This document shows positions 44,578-53,536 of a stretch of DNA of 53,536 nucleotides, piece after piece. The notes under the pieces are model-generated. The model did no database searches. It was not told the DNA's origin and saw only the letters and a list, made by a program, of their open reading frames with translations. Each line of letters starts with the position of its first letter. The stretch's first letter is position 1. A program made the translations under genes and the position numbers. The DNA is from Planctomycetota bacterium (lineage in GTDB: Bacteria; Planctomycetota; UBA1135; GCA-002686595): the NCBI GenBank assembly GCA_029259595.1, contig JAJDEW010000136.1, positions 1 through 53,536 of the forward strand, written 5' to 3'.

Positions 44578-47500
44578 GTGAACGAGACTCGAGCACCGCG
44601 TGTGTCCTCCGCCAGCGGGGACGCTACACGCTCCCTCTTCGCCTTCGTGACGCGCCGTCCGGTCGCGATCTCGATGTTCATGGTCGCGATGGTCGTCTTC
44701 GGCGTCGTCTCGTGGACGAAGCTGAAGATGGACCTCCTGCCGGAGATCAGCTATCCGACGCTCACCGTGCGCACGACCTGGGAAGGCGCTGCGCCGGAGG
44801 ACGTCGAGGAACGCATCTCCGAGAAGGTCCAGGAGGCGCTCTCGACGCTCGACAACCTGGTGCGCTCGACATCGATCAGTCGCGCCGGTGCCTCGGACGT
44901 CGTGCTCGACTTCGACTGGGGCACGCCGATGACCTTCGCCGTGCAAGACGTGCGCGAGCAACTCGACGGCGTGTTTCTGCCGAACGACGTCGACCGCCCG
45001 CTGATTCTGCGCTACGACCCCAACCTCGACCCGATCCTGCGCATCGGCATCCGCGCGCCGGACGGCCTGCGCGCGCAGGGCAGCGAGGCGCGCACCGACC
45101 AGCTCATCCAGCTGCGCTGGCTGGCCGAGAATCGGCTCAAGCGCGACCTGGAGTCGATGGAAGGCGTCGCGGCCGTCCAGATCCGCGGAGGGCTGGAAGA
45201 GGAGATCCGGGTCCGGGTCGACCCCTACAAGCTGGCCGCGAACCGAATCGATCCGGGGGAGCTGGCGCAGCGCCTGGCACAGGAGAACATCAATGCATCG
45301 GGCGGTTCGCTGCTCGAGGGCTCGTCCGAGTACTTGGTTCGCACGGTCAACCAGTTCCGCAACGTCGGCGAGATCCAAAACCTCCCGATCGCGAACCGCG
45401 GCGACGCGGTCCTGCGCGTGCGCGACGTGGGCCAAGTCGAGCGCACGTTCGAGAAGCGCGAGGTCGTCAGTCGGATCGGCGGGTCCGAATCGGTCGAGCT
45501 CGCGATCTACCGCGAAGCCGGTGCGAACATCGTGCAGATCGCGGAGCGGATCAAGGCGCGCGTCTTCGGCTCGGAGGAACAACGAGCCTCGGCGGCCGAG
45601 TTGCAGAAGGCCGAGGACGCGGGCGAGGAGGTCGGTGGTGCGACTCTGGCCGAGCGCAACCGCGTCGACTTCCTGGCCCACCGCTTCCGGGACGACCTGA
45701 AGATGGAGCTTCTGTCCGACCAGTCCGTCTTCATCCGTGACGCCGTCGAGGACGTCACGAACTCGGCCATCCTGGGCGGGATCTTCGCGATCGGGGTGAT
45801 CCTGCTCTTCCTGCGGCGACTCTCGGCGACGCTCATCATCGGGATCTCGATCCCCATCTCGATCCTGGTCACCTTCGCGCCGATGTTCATCGGCGGCGTC
45901 AGCTTGAACATCATGTCGCTGGGCGGACTCGCGCTCGGTGTCGGAATGCTCGTCGACAACGCGATCGTGGTGCTCGAGTCCATCACGCGCTGTCGTGAGG
46001 AGGGCGACGACCTGCAGCAAGCGGCGGTGCGCGGCGTGGGAGAGGTGGCGGGGGCGGTCATCGCGTCGACGCTCACGACGATCTCCGTCTTCGCGCCGAT
46101 CGTCTTCGTCACCGGCGTCGCCGGTCAGATCTTCGGCGACCAAGCGCTGACCGTTGTCTGCGCGCTGTTCGTCTCCCTGATCGTCGCCGTACTCTTCATC
46201 CCGATGCTGGCCTCGCGCCGCTGGCTCGTCGACCTCAAGGGTCTGCTGTCCCGGGCCGAGCGACCGGCCACCCCCATCGAGAAGCTGCGCTGGAGCGCGG
46301 CCTCGTTCGTTCCGAACCTCTTCCTGATCCTCGGCCGCTCGCTGCTCGTGCTCGGAGGCCTTCTGATTTGGGCCATCGGCTTCGTCCTGATCTCCCTCTT
46401 TGCCGCCGGGCGCTTCGTCGCCAGCCACACCATCGGCTTCGCCTTCCAGAAGGTCTGGTCGTGGATCGAGTGGAGCTACCCGCGCGCCCTGCGCGTCTCG
46501 CTGCGCCTGCCGCTCGTCGTCGTCGGGGCCGCGCTGCTCCTGTTCTGGTTCGCGCTCGGACGCATCCCCCACCTCGGAGTCGAGCTCCTGCCCGAGATCC
46601 ACCAGGGGGAGTTCACCGCCCACGCGAAGCTCTTCGTCGGCAGCCCGCTCGAGCGAACCGACGAGGTCATGCGCGCTCTCGACGACGAGATCCGATCCAT
46701 GCCGGGCGTCGCGACGACCGCCTTGACGGTCGGCGTCGAGAAGGAGCGGCTCACGCGCGAGATCGAGGGTCCGCACACGGCGCGCCTGACCGTGCGCCTC
46801 GAGGAGGACGCACGCGAGCCCGCCGAGGAGGACCGGCTCGTCGAAGCCGTTCGTTCGAGGATCGCGGCCCACCCCGCCGTGCGCTCGGTCGAGATCACGC
46901 GTCCCACACCCTTCGCGCTCGAGTCGCCCATCGCCATCGAGGTTCGTGGCTACGACCTCGACGACCTCGAGTCCGTCGGGCGCGAGGTCCAGGCTCGCCT
47001 GATGGCAATGCCCGAGCTGTCGGACGTCCGCACGACCGTCCGACCCGGCTTCCCCGAGGCGCAGGTCACGTTCGACCGCGAGAAGATGCTCGAGTTCGGC
47101 CTGGATCTCGCGCAGGTGTCCAACCTCGTCCGCGACCAGGTGCTCGGCAACGTCAGCACGCGCCTGAAGGAAGGCGACGATCGCATCGCCATCCGCGTGA
47201 TCGGCGACGAGAAGATCTTGAACACGCTCGATTCGGTCCTGGACCTGCCCGTCAACCCCTCCGCCGAGAACCCGGTTTCGCTGCGTTCCGTTGCATCCAT
47301 CCGCACGGTGCAGGGGCCGGCCGAGATCCGCCGCATCGGGAACTCGCGCGCGGTCGTGGTCAGCGCCACGGGATCGGGCCTCGACCTCGGCGGCATCTCG
47401 ACGCGCATCGAAGAAGAGCTCGCTTCGATGGCACCGCCCGAGGACGTGATGGTCTCCCTCGGTGGACAGAAACGGGAGATGGACGAGGCCCAGAGCAGCA

Positions 47501-48111
47501 TGCGCTTCGCGCTGATCCTGGCCGTCTTCCTGGTCTACGTCGTCATGGCCAGCCAGTTCGAGTCGCTCGTCCAGCCCCTCGTGATCCTCTTGACCGTGCC
47601 GCTGGCCGCCGTCGGCGTGATCCTGGCCCTGGACGTCCTGTCCGTGCCGCTGTCGGTCGTCGTGTTCATCGGATTGATCATGCTCGCAGGCATCGTGGTC
47701 AACAACGCGATCGTTTTGCTGGATCGCATCAATCAAAAGCGCGCCCAAGGACTCGCCTTGCACGATGCGATCATGGAAGCGGCGTCCGCACGCCTGCGAC
47801 CGATCTTGATGACGACGGCGACGACCGTGCTGGGACTCCTGCCCATGACGGGTTGGCTGCGCGGCGTACCCCTGCTCGGCGCCTTCGGCGCCGGCGAGGG
47901 CGCCGAGATTCGCGCGCCCATGGCGATCGCGGTCGTTACAGGACTGGCCGCTTCCACGCTCCTGACTCTGATCGTGATCCCGACCGTCTATTCGCTCGTC
48001 GCACGCTTCCACCGCGCTGGAAGCATCGGCGACGCGACCCCAGCGAACACGAACGTCGCTGCCGCGGACGACGCGGCCGCCGAGCACCTCACCGCCGGAG
48101 CCACCACATGA
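44578..48111 (+). CDS. RND efflux pump (HAE-1/AcrB family), first copy
   Basis: The protein has 1177 residues (GTG start), about 130 more than AcrB. It shows the N-terminal helix, duplicated periplasmic porter loops and the proton-relay helix GVGMLVDNAIVVLESITRC, where AcrB has two Asp and this protein has Asp-Asn. The second half repeats the pattern (IMLAGIVVNNAIVLLDRIN). The extra length lies mostly between helices 6 and 7 (about 545-640), including one or two added hydrophobic segments. It is followed by a second pump gene with an ATGA overlap. Confidence 0.94.
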   Translation: MNETRAPRVSSASGDATRSLFAFVTRRPVAISMFMVAMVVFGVVSWTKLKMDLLPEISYPTLTVRTTWEGAAPEDVEERISEKVQEALSTLDNLVRSTSISRAGASDVVLDFDWGTPMTFAVQDVREQLDGVFLPNDVDRPLILRYDPNLDPILRIGIRAPDGLRAQGSEARTDQLIQLRWLAENRLKRDLESMEGVAAVQIRGGLEEEIRVRVDPYKLAANRIDPGELAQRLAQENINASGGSLLEGSSEYLVRTVNQFRNVGEIQNLPIANRGDAVLRVRDVGQVERTFEKREVVSRIGGSESVELAIYREAGANIVQIAERIKARVFGSEEQRASAAELQKAEDAGEEVGGATLAERNRVDFLAHRFRDDLKMELLSDQSVFIRDAVEDVTNSAILGGIFAIGVILLFLRRLSATLIIGISIPISILVTFAPMFIGGVSLNIMSLGGLALGVGMLVDNAIVVLESITRCREEGDDLQQAAVRGVGEVAGAVIASTLTTISVFAPIVFVTGVAGQIFGDQALTVVCALFVSLIVAVLFIPMLASRRWLVDLKGLLSRAERPATPIEKLRWSAASFVPNLFLILGRSLLVLGGLLIWAIGFVLISLFAAGRFVASHTIGFAFQKVWSWIEWSYPRALRVSLRLPLVVVGAALLLFWFALGRIPHLGVELLPEIHQGEFTAHAKLFVGSPLERTDEVMRALDDEIRSMPGVATTALTVGVEKERLTREIEGPHTARLTVRLEEDAREPAEEDRLVEAVRSRIAAHPAVRSVEITRPTPFALESPIAIEVRGYDLDDLESVGREVQARLMAMPELSDVRTTVRPGFPEAQVTFDREKMLEFGLDLAQVSNLVRDQVLGNVSTRLKEGDDRIAIRVIGDEKILNTLDSVLDLPVNPSAENPVSLRSVASIRTVQGPAEIRRIGNSRAVVVSATGSGLDLGGISTRIEEELASMAPPEDVMVSLGGQKREMDEAQSSMRFALILAVFLVYVVMASQFESLVQPLVILLTVPLAAVGVILALDVLSVPLSVVVFIGLIMLAGIVVNNAIVLLDRINQKRAQGLALHDAIMEAASARLRPILMTTATTVLGLLPMTGWLRGVPLLGAFGAGEGAEIRAPMAIAVVTGLAASTLLTLIVIPTVYSLVARFHRAGSIGDATPANTNVAAADDAAAEHLTAGATT

Positions 48112-51100
48112 GCTCTTCGCCACAAAACACGCCCCCGACCGACCTCGACGGACGCAACGAGACCGAGCACGCCGGCACCTTCTTCCTGGCCCTGGTCCGG
48201 CGCCCGGTCGCGCTGCTCACGATTTTCTCGACCTTGGTCGTCGTCGGCTTGATCGCGTACGAGCGTATTCCGCTGCAGCTGTTGCCTTCGGGCTTCGCCG
48301 AACCCGGGATCAACCTGTGGGTCCCGAACAGCGGCGCCAGCGCGCAAGAGAACGAGGAGCAGGTCGCCCGCGTCATCGAAGAGCAGCTGCGCACGATGAG
48401 CGGCATCGAGAGCGTCCGCAGTTGGTCGGACGAGGACGACGTCGAGCTCTCGGTCGAGTTCGACGGCTCGCTCGACCTGGACTTGGCCAAGGCCGAGGTG
48501 CGCGATCGGCTGGAGCGCGCCCGTCCGCTGTTGCCGGACACCATCAAGACGATCGGAATGTGGTCGGAAGATGCGGATTCGCTCCCGATCACGTTCTTCG
48601 GCATCCTGCTGAAGGGTGACCCCGAACGCCGCGACTTCCTGATGGAGAAGGTCGTCGTTCCCCGCCTCGAGGCGGTCGATGGCATCGGCCGCGTCGATGT
48701 CTGGGGCGTGTTGCAGGACAACGTCCGGATCATGCTGGACGAGGACAAGGTCATCGCGGCCCAGCTCGACCTGGGCGCCGTGATCGGACGCTTGATGGGC
48801 GACAACTTCGCGCTGCCGCTGGGCGAGGTCAACGACGGCGGACGCGAGATCATCCTGCGCTCGGACATGCGCTTCACGTCCGCCGCGGAGATCGAGGAGT
48901 TCCCGATCGGAAACGGGCTGAAGCTGAAGGATGTCGGCCGCGTTGCCAAGGTCAAGAGCGCCAGCGAGTGGATGTCGCGCATCGACGGCTCGTTCGCCTA
49001 CTACGGCATGGCCACGAAGGACAGCCAGTCGAATGTTGTCGAGACCAGCCGTAACTTCGAACGCACGATCGACGAGCTCGCCAACGACCCTGCCCTGGCC
49101 GGCGACATCACGATCCTCGACTTCTTCCTGCAAGGACGCCTCATCGAGTCCGCGCTGTCGCAGCTGCGCGAGACGGCCCTCTGGGGCGGCGCGCTCGCCG
49201 TCGTGGTTCTGTTCGTCTTCTTGCGCCGGGTTCGCCTGACCCTGTGCGTGGCGCTCTCGATTCCGGTTTCCGCCATGCTGGCGATCGTCTGGGAGTACTC
49301 GACGGGTGGCTCGTTCAACCTTCTGACGATGACGGGCATCACGCTCGGTATCGGCATGTTGGTCGACAATGCGGTCGTCGTCGTCGAGAACATCGCCCGC
49401 ATCCGCGCGCGCGGTGAAACACCCGAATACGCGGCGGCCGCCGGTACGCGCCAGATCGCGTTGGCGGTGACCCTCGCCACGATGACCACCGTGGTCGTCT
49501 TCCTGCCCCTGATCTTCATCTCGGACAACCAGATGGTCCGCGTGATGTTCGGCGGCATCGGGATCCCCCTCGCCGTCTCGCTGCTCGCGAGCCTTCTGGT
49601 AGCCGTGTTCTTCTTGCCGGTCATCAGCGCGCGGCTGCTCGGAGAGCGCCCACGCAGCGTGACGCGCATCGGCACGTTCATGGCCCCGGTCCTGTCCCTG
49701 CCCGCGCGCACGATCGCCTGGCTCGTAGGTGCACTGCGCTTTGCGGCGCACGCGACCGTCGTCGGCTTGCACCGTCTCGAGGGGCCCGTTCTGGATGCCC
49801 TGCGCAAGTCGCGCTACGTCCTCGCCGTCCTCGTGATCGCCCTGGCCGCCTGGAAGTTCGCGGGGCTCGGCGGCGGCACGGTCGACCGCGAGGCCATCAC
49901 GGACTTCGGACTCACGCCGAACGACTCCGCGGGCAGCGCGCGCATCGCCGTGGTCTCGACGGCCGCCTTCCTCTTGGCGCTCTTGTCGCCCCTGTACTTC
50001 TGGAAGCGGCGGAGCCTGCCTCCCGCGCGTCCCGACCATTTCGTCCCGCAGGGCGCGTCCCTCATCGAGCTGATCATCAACGGCAACCAGCGGCTCGTGG
50101 CTTGGACGCTCGAGCACCGCTTCTCGGCCTGCCTGATCTCGGTCGCCGCGCTGCTGTCGATCGCCATCCCCGCCACCGGCATGAAGGTCACTCCCTTCGG
50201 CCAGGACTCGAGCGAGGACGACGTCAGCTTTCGAGTGAACTTCGATGCCGATCTCACCCTGGCGGAGGCCTCCGACAACGTCGGCTTCTACGAGGACTTC
50301 CTGGAGGCCAAGCGCGACGAGTACGGCTTCGAGCACCTGAGCGTCCGCTTCAACGAGCGCCGGGCCTACTTCGCCATGTACTTCGAGGAAGCGCAGCCGA
50401 TGACGCGCATCGAAGCGCTCTCGCGCCAGCTCGTCGAAGAGGTTCCACGCGTTCCCGGGCACGAGCTGCGCTTCTACGACGAGAACGAATCCAACAAGAC
50501 GACCAACTCCGTCGTCCAATTCACGCTCAGGGGTCCCGACTCCGAGGAACTCGAGCGGCTCGGCCTCCAGGCCGCCGCGCTTCTCGAGGACGTGCCCGGG
50601 CTGTCCGAAGTCGACAACCCGATGGAATCGGCGCCCGACCAGATCCAGGTCATGATCGACCGCGAGCTGGCCCACGACTACGGTGTGACGACGGAAGGGG
50701 TCCAGCAGACCATCTCCTACACGCTGCGCGGCTTCTCGTTGCCGCGCTTCCAGGAGGAAGGGCGCGACATCCCGCTCTTGATCGAATACGACGAAGACGA
50801 GGTGGCCGGAGTTCCGACCCTGCGGGACCTCGGAATCGGCACGGGCAGCGGCACCGTGGCGCTGTCGACGTTTGCCGAGCTGGCCTTCGGCAAAGGCTCG
50901 CGCGGCATCTACCGCAAGGACGGGCAGACGAGCTTCACGCTCGAGGCCAAGGTCGAAGATCCGTTGCAGGTGATCCCGGTGACCGAGCGCGCCTACCTCG
51001 CGCTCTCGGCCATGGACCTGCCGCGCGGTTACACCTTCGCGCGCGACGACTCGGCCATGGCCCGCCAGGAAGAGGAGTTCTCCGAGCTCGGCAAGGCCTT

Positions 51101-51647
51101 CTGGCTGTCCGTCGTCCTGGTCTTCCTTTTGATGGGGATCCTGTTCGAGTCGGTGGTGCTGCCGTTCTCGGTCCTCTTCACCGTCCCCTTCGCCATCCTC
51201 GGTTCGTTCTGGACGCTGTTCCTGACGCGCACCCCGATGGACTCGATGGGCTACATCGGCATCATCATCCTGGCGGGCGTCGTCGTGAACAACGGCATCG
51301 TGCTCATCGACCGCATCCACAACCTGCGCGCAATCGAGAGCGATCGCCGTCGCGCGGTCCTCGAGGGCTGTAGCCAGCGTGTGCGACCGGTCCTCATGAC
51401 GGCGCTCACCACGGTCTGCGGCCTGCTTCCGATGATCCTCGCGGAACCGCCCTCCAACGGCGTCGACTACCGCACGCTGGGCACGATCGTCGCCGGCGGA
51501 CTCGTCTCGAGCACGTTCTTCACGCTGTGGGTCGTGCCCCTGGCCTACACGCTGATCGACGACTTCGCCGTGGCCGTGAAGCGTCACGTTCGCTGGTTCC
51601 TCGGCAAGCTCGCCGGTCGCCTGCCGGGCGAACTCGAGCCGGCCTGA
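48108..51647 (+). CDS. RND efflux pump (HAE-1/AcrB family), second copy
   Basis: The protein has 1179 residues from ATG 48108, which overlaps the previous stop. Same family: GIGMLVDNAVVVVENIARIRARG in helix 4 and IIILAGVVVNNGIVLIDRIHNLR in helix 11. Its middle region (about 510-670) carries added hydrophobic segments and a polar stretch (FAGLGGGTVDREAITDFG) between helices 6 and 7. Two unlike pumps with one adaptor recall MdtBC, which works as a heterotrimer; that arrangement is inferred here. The substrate is unknown. Confidence 0.93.
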   Translation: MSSSPQNTPPTDLDGRNETEHAGTFFLALVRRPVALLTIFSTLVVVGLIAYERIPLQLLPSGFAEPGINLWVPNSGASAQENEEQVARVIEEQLRTMSGIESVRSWSDEDDVELSVEFDGSLDLDLAKAEVRDRLERARPLLPDTIKTIGMWSEDADSLPITFFGILLKGDPERRDFLMEKVVVPRLEAVDGIGRVDVWGVLQDNVRIMLDEDKVIAAQLDLGAVIGRLMGDNFALPLGEVNDGGREIILRSDMRFTSAAEIEEFPIGNGLKLKDVGRVAKVKSASEWMSRIDGSFAYYGMATKDSQSNVVETSRNFERTIDELANDPALAGDITILDFFLQGRLIESALSQLRETALWGGALAVVVLFVFLRRVRLTLCVALSIPVSAMLAIVWEYSTGGSFNLLTMTGITLGIGMLVDNAVVVVENIARIRARGETPEYAAAAGTRQIALAVTLATMTTVVVFLPLIFISDNQMVRVMFGGIGIPLAVSLLASLLVAVFFLPVISARLLGERPRSVTRIGTFMAPVLSLPARTIAWLVGALRFAAHATVVGLHRLEGPVLDALRKSRYVLAVLVIALAAWKFAGLGGGTVDREAITDFGLTPNDSAGSARIAVVSTAAFLLALLSPLYFWKRRSLPPARPDHFVPQGASLIELIINGNQRLVAWTLEHRFSACLISVAALLSIAIPATGMKVTPFGQDSSEDDVSFRVNFDADLTLAEASDNVGFYEDFLEAKRDEYGFEHLSVRFNERRAYFAMYFEEAQPMTRIEALSRQLVEEVPRVPGHELRFYDENESNKTTNSVVQFTLRGPDSEELERLGLQAAALLEDVPGLSEVDNPMESAPDQIQVMIDRELAHDYGVTTEGVQQTISYTLRGFSLPRFQEEGRDIPLLIEYDEDEVAGVPTLRDLGIGTGSGTVALSTFAELAFGKGSRGIYRKDGQTSFTLEAKVEDPLQVIPVTERAYLALSAMDLPRGYTFARDDSAMARQEEEFSELGKAFWLSVVLVFLLMGILFESVVLPFSVLFTVPFAILGSFWTLFLTRTPMDSMGYIGIIILAGVVVNNGIVLIDRIHNLRAIESDRRRAVLEGCSQRVRPVLMTALTTVCGLLPMILAEPPSNGVDYRTLGTIVAGGLVSSTFFTLWVVPLAYTLIDDFAVAVKRHVRWFLGKLAGRLPGELEPA

Positions 51648-51685
51648 CGGAGACCAGGTCCACCTCCCTCGTGTACGATGGGCCG

Positions 51686-53005
51686 GTGCGCCCGCGCTCG
51701 ATCCAGCTCCTGTTCGTCGCCACCCTCGCCCTGCCCCTTTTCTTCGGCGGCTGTGGCCCGCGCACGCCCCCACCCAACGTGATCGTCATCCTGGTCGACG
51801 ACCTCGGCTACGGCGACCTGGGCGTCCACGGCAGCGACGAGGTCTTGACCCCCAACATCGACGCCTTCTTCGCGGGCGGAGTGCGCTTCACGAACGCCTA
51901 CGTGAACCAACCGACGTGCGCCCCCTCCCGCGCCGGCCTCCTCACGGGCCGCAACCCCCACCGTTACGGATTCGTCAACGGCACCGGACCTCCGCAGCTG
52001 ATGGAGAAGGAGGACCGGGGGCTCCCGATCGACGAGCGCCTGCTCCCCACGCCCCTCCGACGGGTGGGCTACCGTACCGCGGCCATCGGCAAGTGGCACC
52101 TCGGCATGAACGAGAAGTACCTACCGACGCGGCGCGGCTTCGACGAGTTCTTCGGGCACCTGGGCGGCGGACACGAGTACTTCGACTGGAACGGCGAGCT
52201 GGGCGGACCGATCCTTCGCAACGAGGAGCCTGCCCAGGGCGATGGGTACCTGACCGAAGCCTTCGCCGACGAAGCGATCGCATTCGTCGAGCGCAACTCG
52301 GACCGCCCCTTCTTCCTCTACCTGGCCTTCAACGCCGTCCACTCCCCGTTCGAGGTTCCCGAGCACTACACAGAGCCCTTCGCTCACGTCGAGGACGACT
52401 ATCGAAGAACGCTGCTCGGCATGCTGTACGCCCTCGACATCGCCATCGGACGGGTGATGGACAGCGTGCAGGCCCTGGGACTCGACGAGAACACGCTCGT
52501 CTTCTTCGTCAACGACAACGGCGGTGCCGATCGCGTCTCGAGCAACGCCCCCCTGACCGGCGACAAGTGGGACCTGCACGAAGGCGGCATCCGCGTCCCC
52601 TTCGCCATGCGCTGGCCCGGCCACATCACGGCAGGCACCGTCTTCGACGGCAACACGAGCGCCATGGACGTCTTCACGACGACCCTGTCGGCCGCCGGCG
52701 CGCGCGCCGACAGCGAGCGCGAGATCGACGGCGTCGACCTCCTGCCCTACCTCGCGGGCACGAAGACCGGCCACCCGCACGAGATCCTGTACTGGCACAT
52801 GAAGCACCAACGCGCCCTCCGCCACGGTGATCTCAAGCTGTACGAAACCGGCCCCCTCGCGGCCCCGGTCAAGCGCGAGCTCTACGACCTCTCCGTCGAC
52901 ATCAGCGAATCGAACAACCTCGCGAACGACCGCCCGGAGGATGCCCAGCGGCTGCACGAAGAGTGGGTCGAGCGCAGGTCGCGGATGGTTCAGCCGTTGT
53001 TCTGA
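51686..53005 (+). CDS. Sulfatase lipoprotein (formylglycine type)
   Basis: The protein has 439 residues from GTG 51686, which starts a lipoprotein signal (LPLFFGGC23). The sulfatase core has IVILVDDLGYGDLG (Asp pair 38-39), the intact formylglycine motif C78-A-P-S-R with AGLLTGR, then GKWHLGM, FVNDNGGADR and a C-terminal YDLSVDISESNNLA region. It is anchored in the envelope and hydrolyses an unknown sulfate ester, probably of a polysaccharide. It is closer in layout to the 1038 sulfatase than to the 2423 protein. Confidence 0.93.
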   Translation: MRPRSIQLLFVATLALPLFFGGCGPRTPPPNVIVILVDDLGYGDLGVHGSDEVLTPNIDAFFAGGVRFTNAYVNQPTCAPSRAGLLTGRNPHRYGFVNGTGPPQLMEKEDRGLPIDERLLPTPLRRVGYRTAAIGKWHLGMNEKYLPTRRGFDEFFGHLGGGHEYFDWNGELGGPILRNEEPAQGDGYLTEAFADEAIAFVERNSDRPFFLYLAFNAVHSPFEVPEHYTEPFAHVEDDYRRTLLGMLYALDIAIGRVMDSVQALGLDENTLVFFVNDNGGADRVSSNAPLTGDKWDLHEGGIRVPFAMRWPGHITAGTVFDGNTSAMDVFTTTLSAAGARADSEREIDGVDLLPYLAGTKTGHPHEILYWHMKHQRALRHGDLKLYETGPLAAPVKRELYDLSVDISESNNLANDRPEDAQRLHEEWVERRSRMVQPLF

Positions 53006-53094
53006 GGTCGAGGGAGTTGGAGATTCGTTCGGGTCCGGAACGCGCTGTGGACGGGACGGGCGAGACCTCCTCGGGACGCGGCGCGACACGGCGA

Positions 53095-53338
53095 GACGTC
53101 TCGCTCGCTTCGCTCGCCAGCGCTGTGCGCTGTGAACGGGGCTTGGGAGGGTGAGACGACACGGCCGCGAGGGTCGCAACCCGAAGGCCGGGCGGTCCGA
53201 GAGCCGTGGGCCGACACCACCTCAGGACGCGGCGCGCACACCGTCGCGCGCCTGTGCCTGATTTCGCGGCTGAACGCCGCGAAACGGCACCAGCACGGAG
53301 CCTTCGGCTCCGAGGCTACGGCCCGCCTGCGGCCGGCC
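53095..53338. repeat. Palindromic repeat copy D, right arm
   Basis: It opens with CTCGCTCGCTTCGCTCGC, then the GGACGCGGCG spacer, H4 (GGCGCGC, ACACCGTC, GCGCGCC), H3 (GTGCC/GGCAC with TTTCGCGGC/GCCGCGAAA and a longer TGAAC loop), H2 (GGAGCC, TTC, GGCTCC) and an imperfect H1 (53320-53338). The left partner is reduced to a trace before 53095. Bases 53006-53094 show no gene. Confidence 0.85.
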
Positions 53339-53435
53339 TTCGCGGCCTTCGTCATCGACCGTTGTCACGACCTCTCGCGCCGCTTCCACATCACAGCCTT
53401 CAATCCACGGTCGACGACTGTGGTTGCGGAGCGAT

Positions 53436-53536
53436 GGGCCGCCGCTGGCGGGCCGTAGCGCAGCCTCGGAGCCGCCAGGCTCCGTGCTGGTGCCGTTGCG
53501 CGGCGCGAGCCGCGCAATCAGGCACTGGCGCACGAC
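53436..53536. repeat. Palindromic repeat copy E, left arm cut by window end
   Basis: H1 (53436-53454, imperfect), H2 with a changed loop (GGAGCC, GCCA, GGCTCC) and H3 with inner stem TTGCGCGGC/GCCGCGCAA, the same compensated variant as copy A. The window ends inside H4. Bases 53339-53435 hold nothing recognisable. Confidence 0.83.

Overview
The window is GC-rich, densely coded bacterial chromosome and most resembles a planctomycete. The support is three sulfatase-family genes, a bacterial microcompartment (BMC) operon, a cytochrome c/monooxygenase fused to EF hands, coiled-coil cell-envelope proteins and many 4-bp ATGA/GTGA gene overlaps. This assignment is inferred from gene content only. 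No tRNA, rRNA, CRISPR array, prophage or intact transposase gene was seen.

Layout. 1-580: a hairpin-rich palindromic repeat. 582-932 (-): a small zinc-ribbon gene with an in-frame UGA, a candidate selenoprotein. 1038-9541: two sulfatase-family hydrolases, a membrane SGNH hydrolase, a redoxin/monooxygenase pair and an HDOD protein. 9798-14281: a PLP cluster of pdxT, pdxS and a PLP-dependent decarboxylase, facing a divergent MocR/PdxR-type regulator, with TTGTATG operator-like motifs on both start codons. 14420-18518: xylA-xylB and a convergent MFS transporter whose gene tail overlaps xylB antisense. 18519-19358: repeat DNA. 19359-20855: a REC-GAF-HD-GYP regulator. 21070-27666 (-): a ten-gene BMC operon with two BMC-H, two BMC-T-like and two BMC-P shell proteins, an acylating aldehyde dehydrogenase with a Cys-rich C-terminal extension, a small EutQ/EutT-N-like protein, an ACT protein and UPF0210/DUF711. 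No recognisable signature enzyme, phosphotransacylase or alcohol dehydrogenase is present. 27927-36190 (-): a RibD/DHFR-like reductase and the cell-elongation genes mreB, mreC, mreD, mrdA (PBP2 with a very large insertion) and rodA. 36191-38001: repeat DNA with two tandem arrays. 38002-42695 (-): a small membrane protein, a coiled-coil protein, lnt, moeA and a PH-like membrane protein. 42855-43021: a MITE-like element. 43139-51647 (+): an RND efflux operon with one adaptor and two pumps. 51686-53005: a third sulfatase. 53095-53536: more repeat copies.

The strongest leads are (1) the UGA-containing gene, which has a GGUC-loop hairpin 14 nt after the UGA as in bacterial SECIS elements; (2) a repeat family of four successive hairpins whose stems show compensatory base changes between copies, with 18-bp and 9-bp tandem arrays grown in the loop between its arms; and (3) the BMC operon that carries the UPF0210 and ACT pair in place of a recognised signature enzyme.
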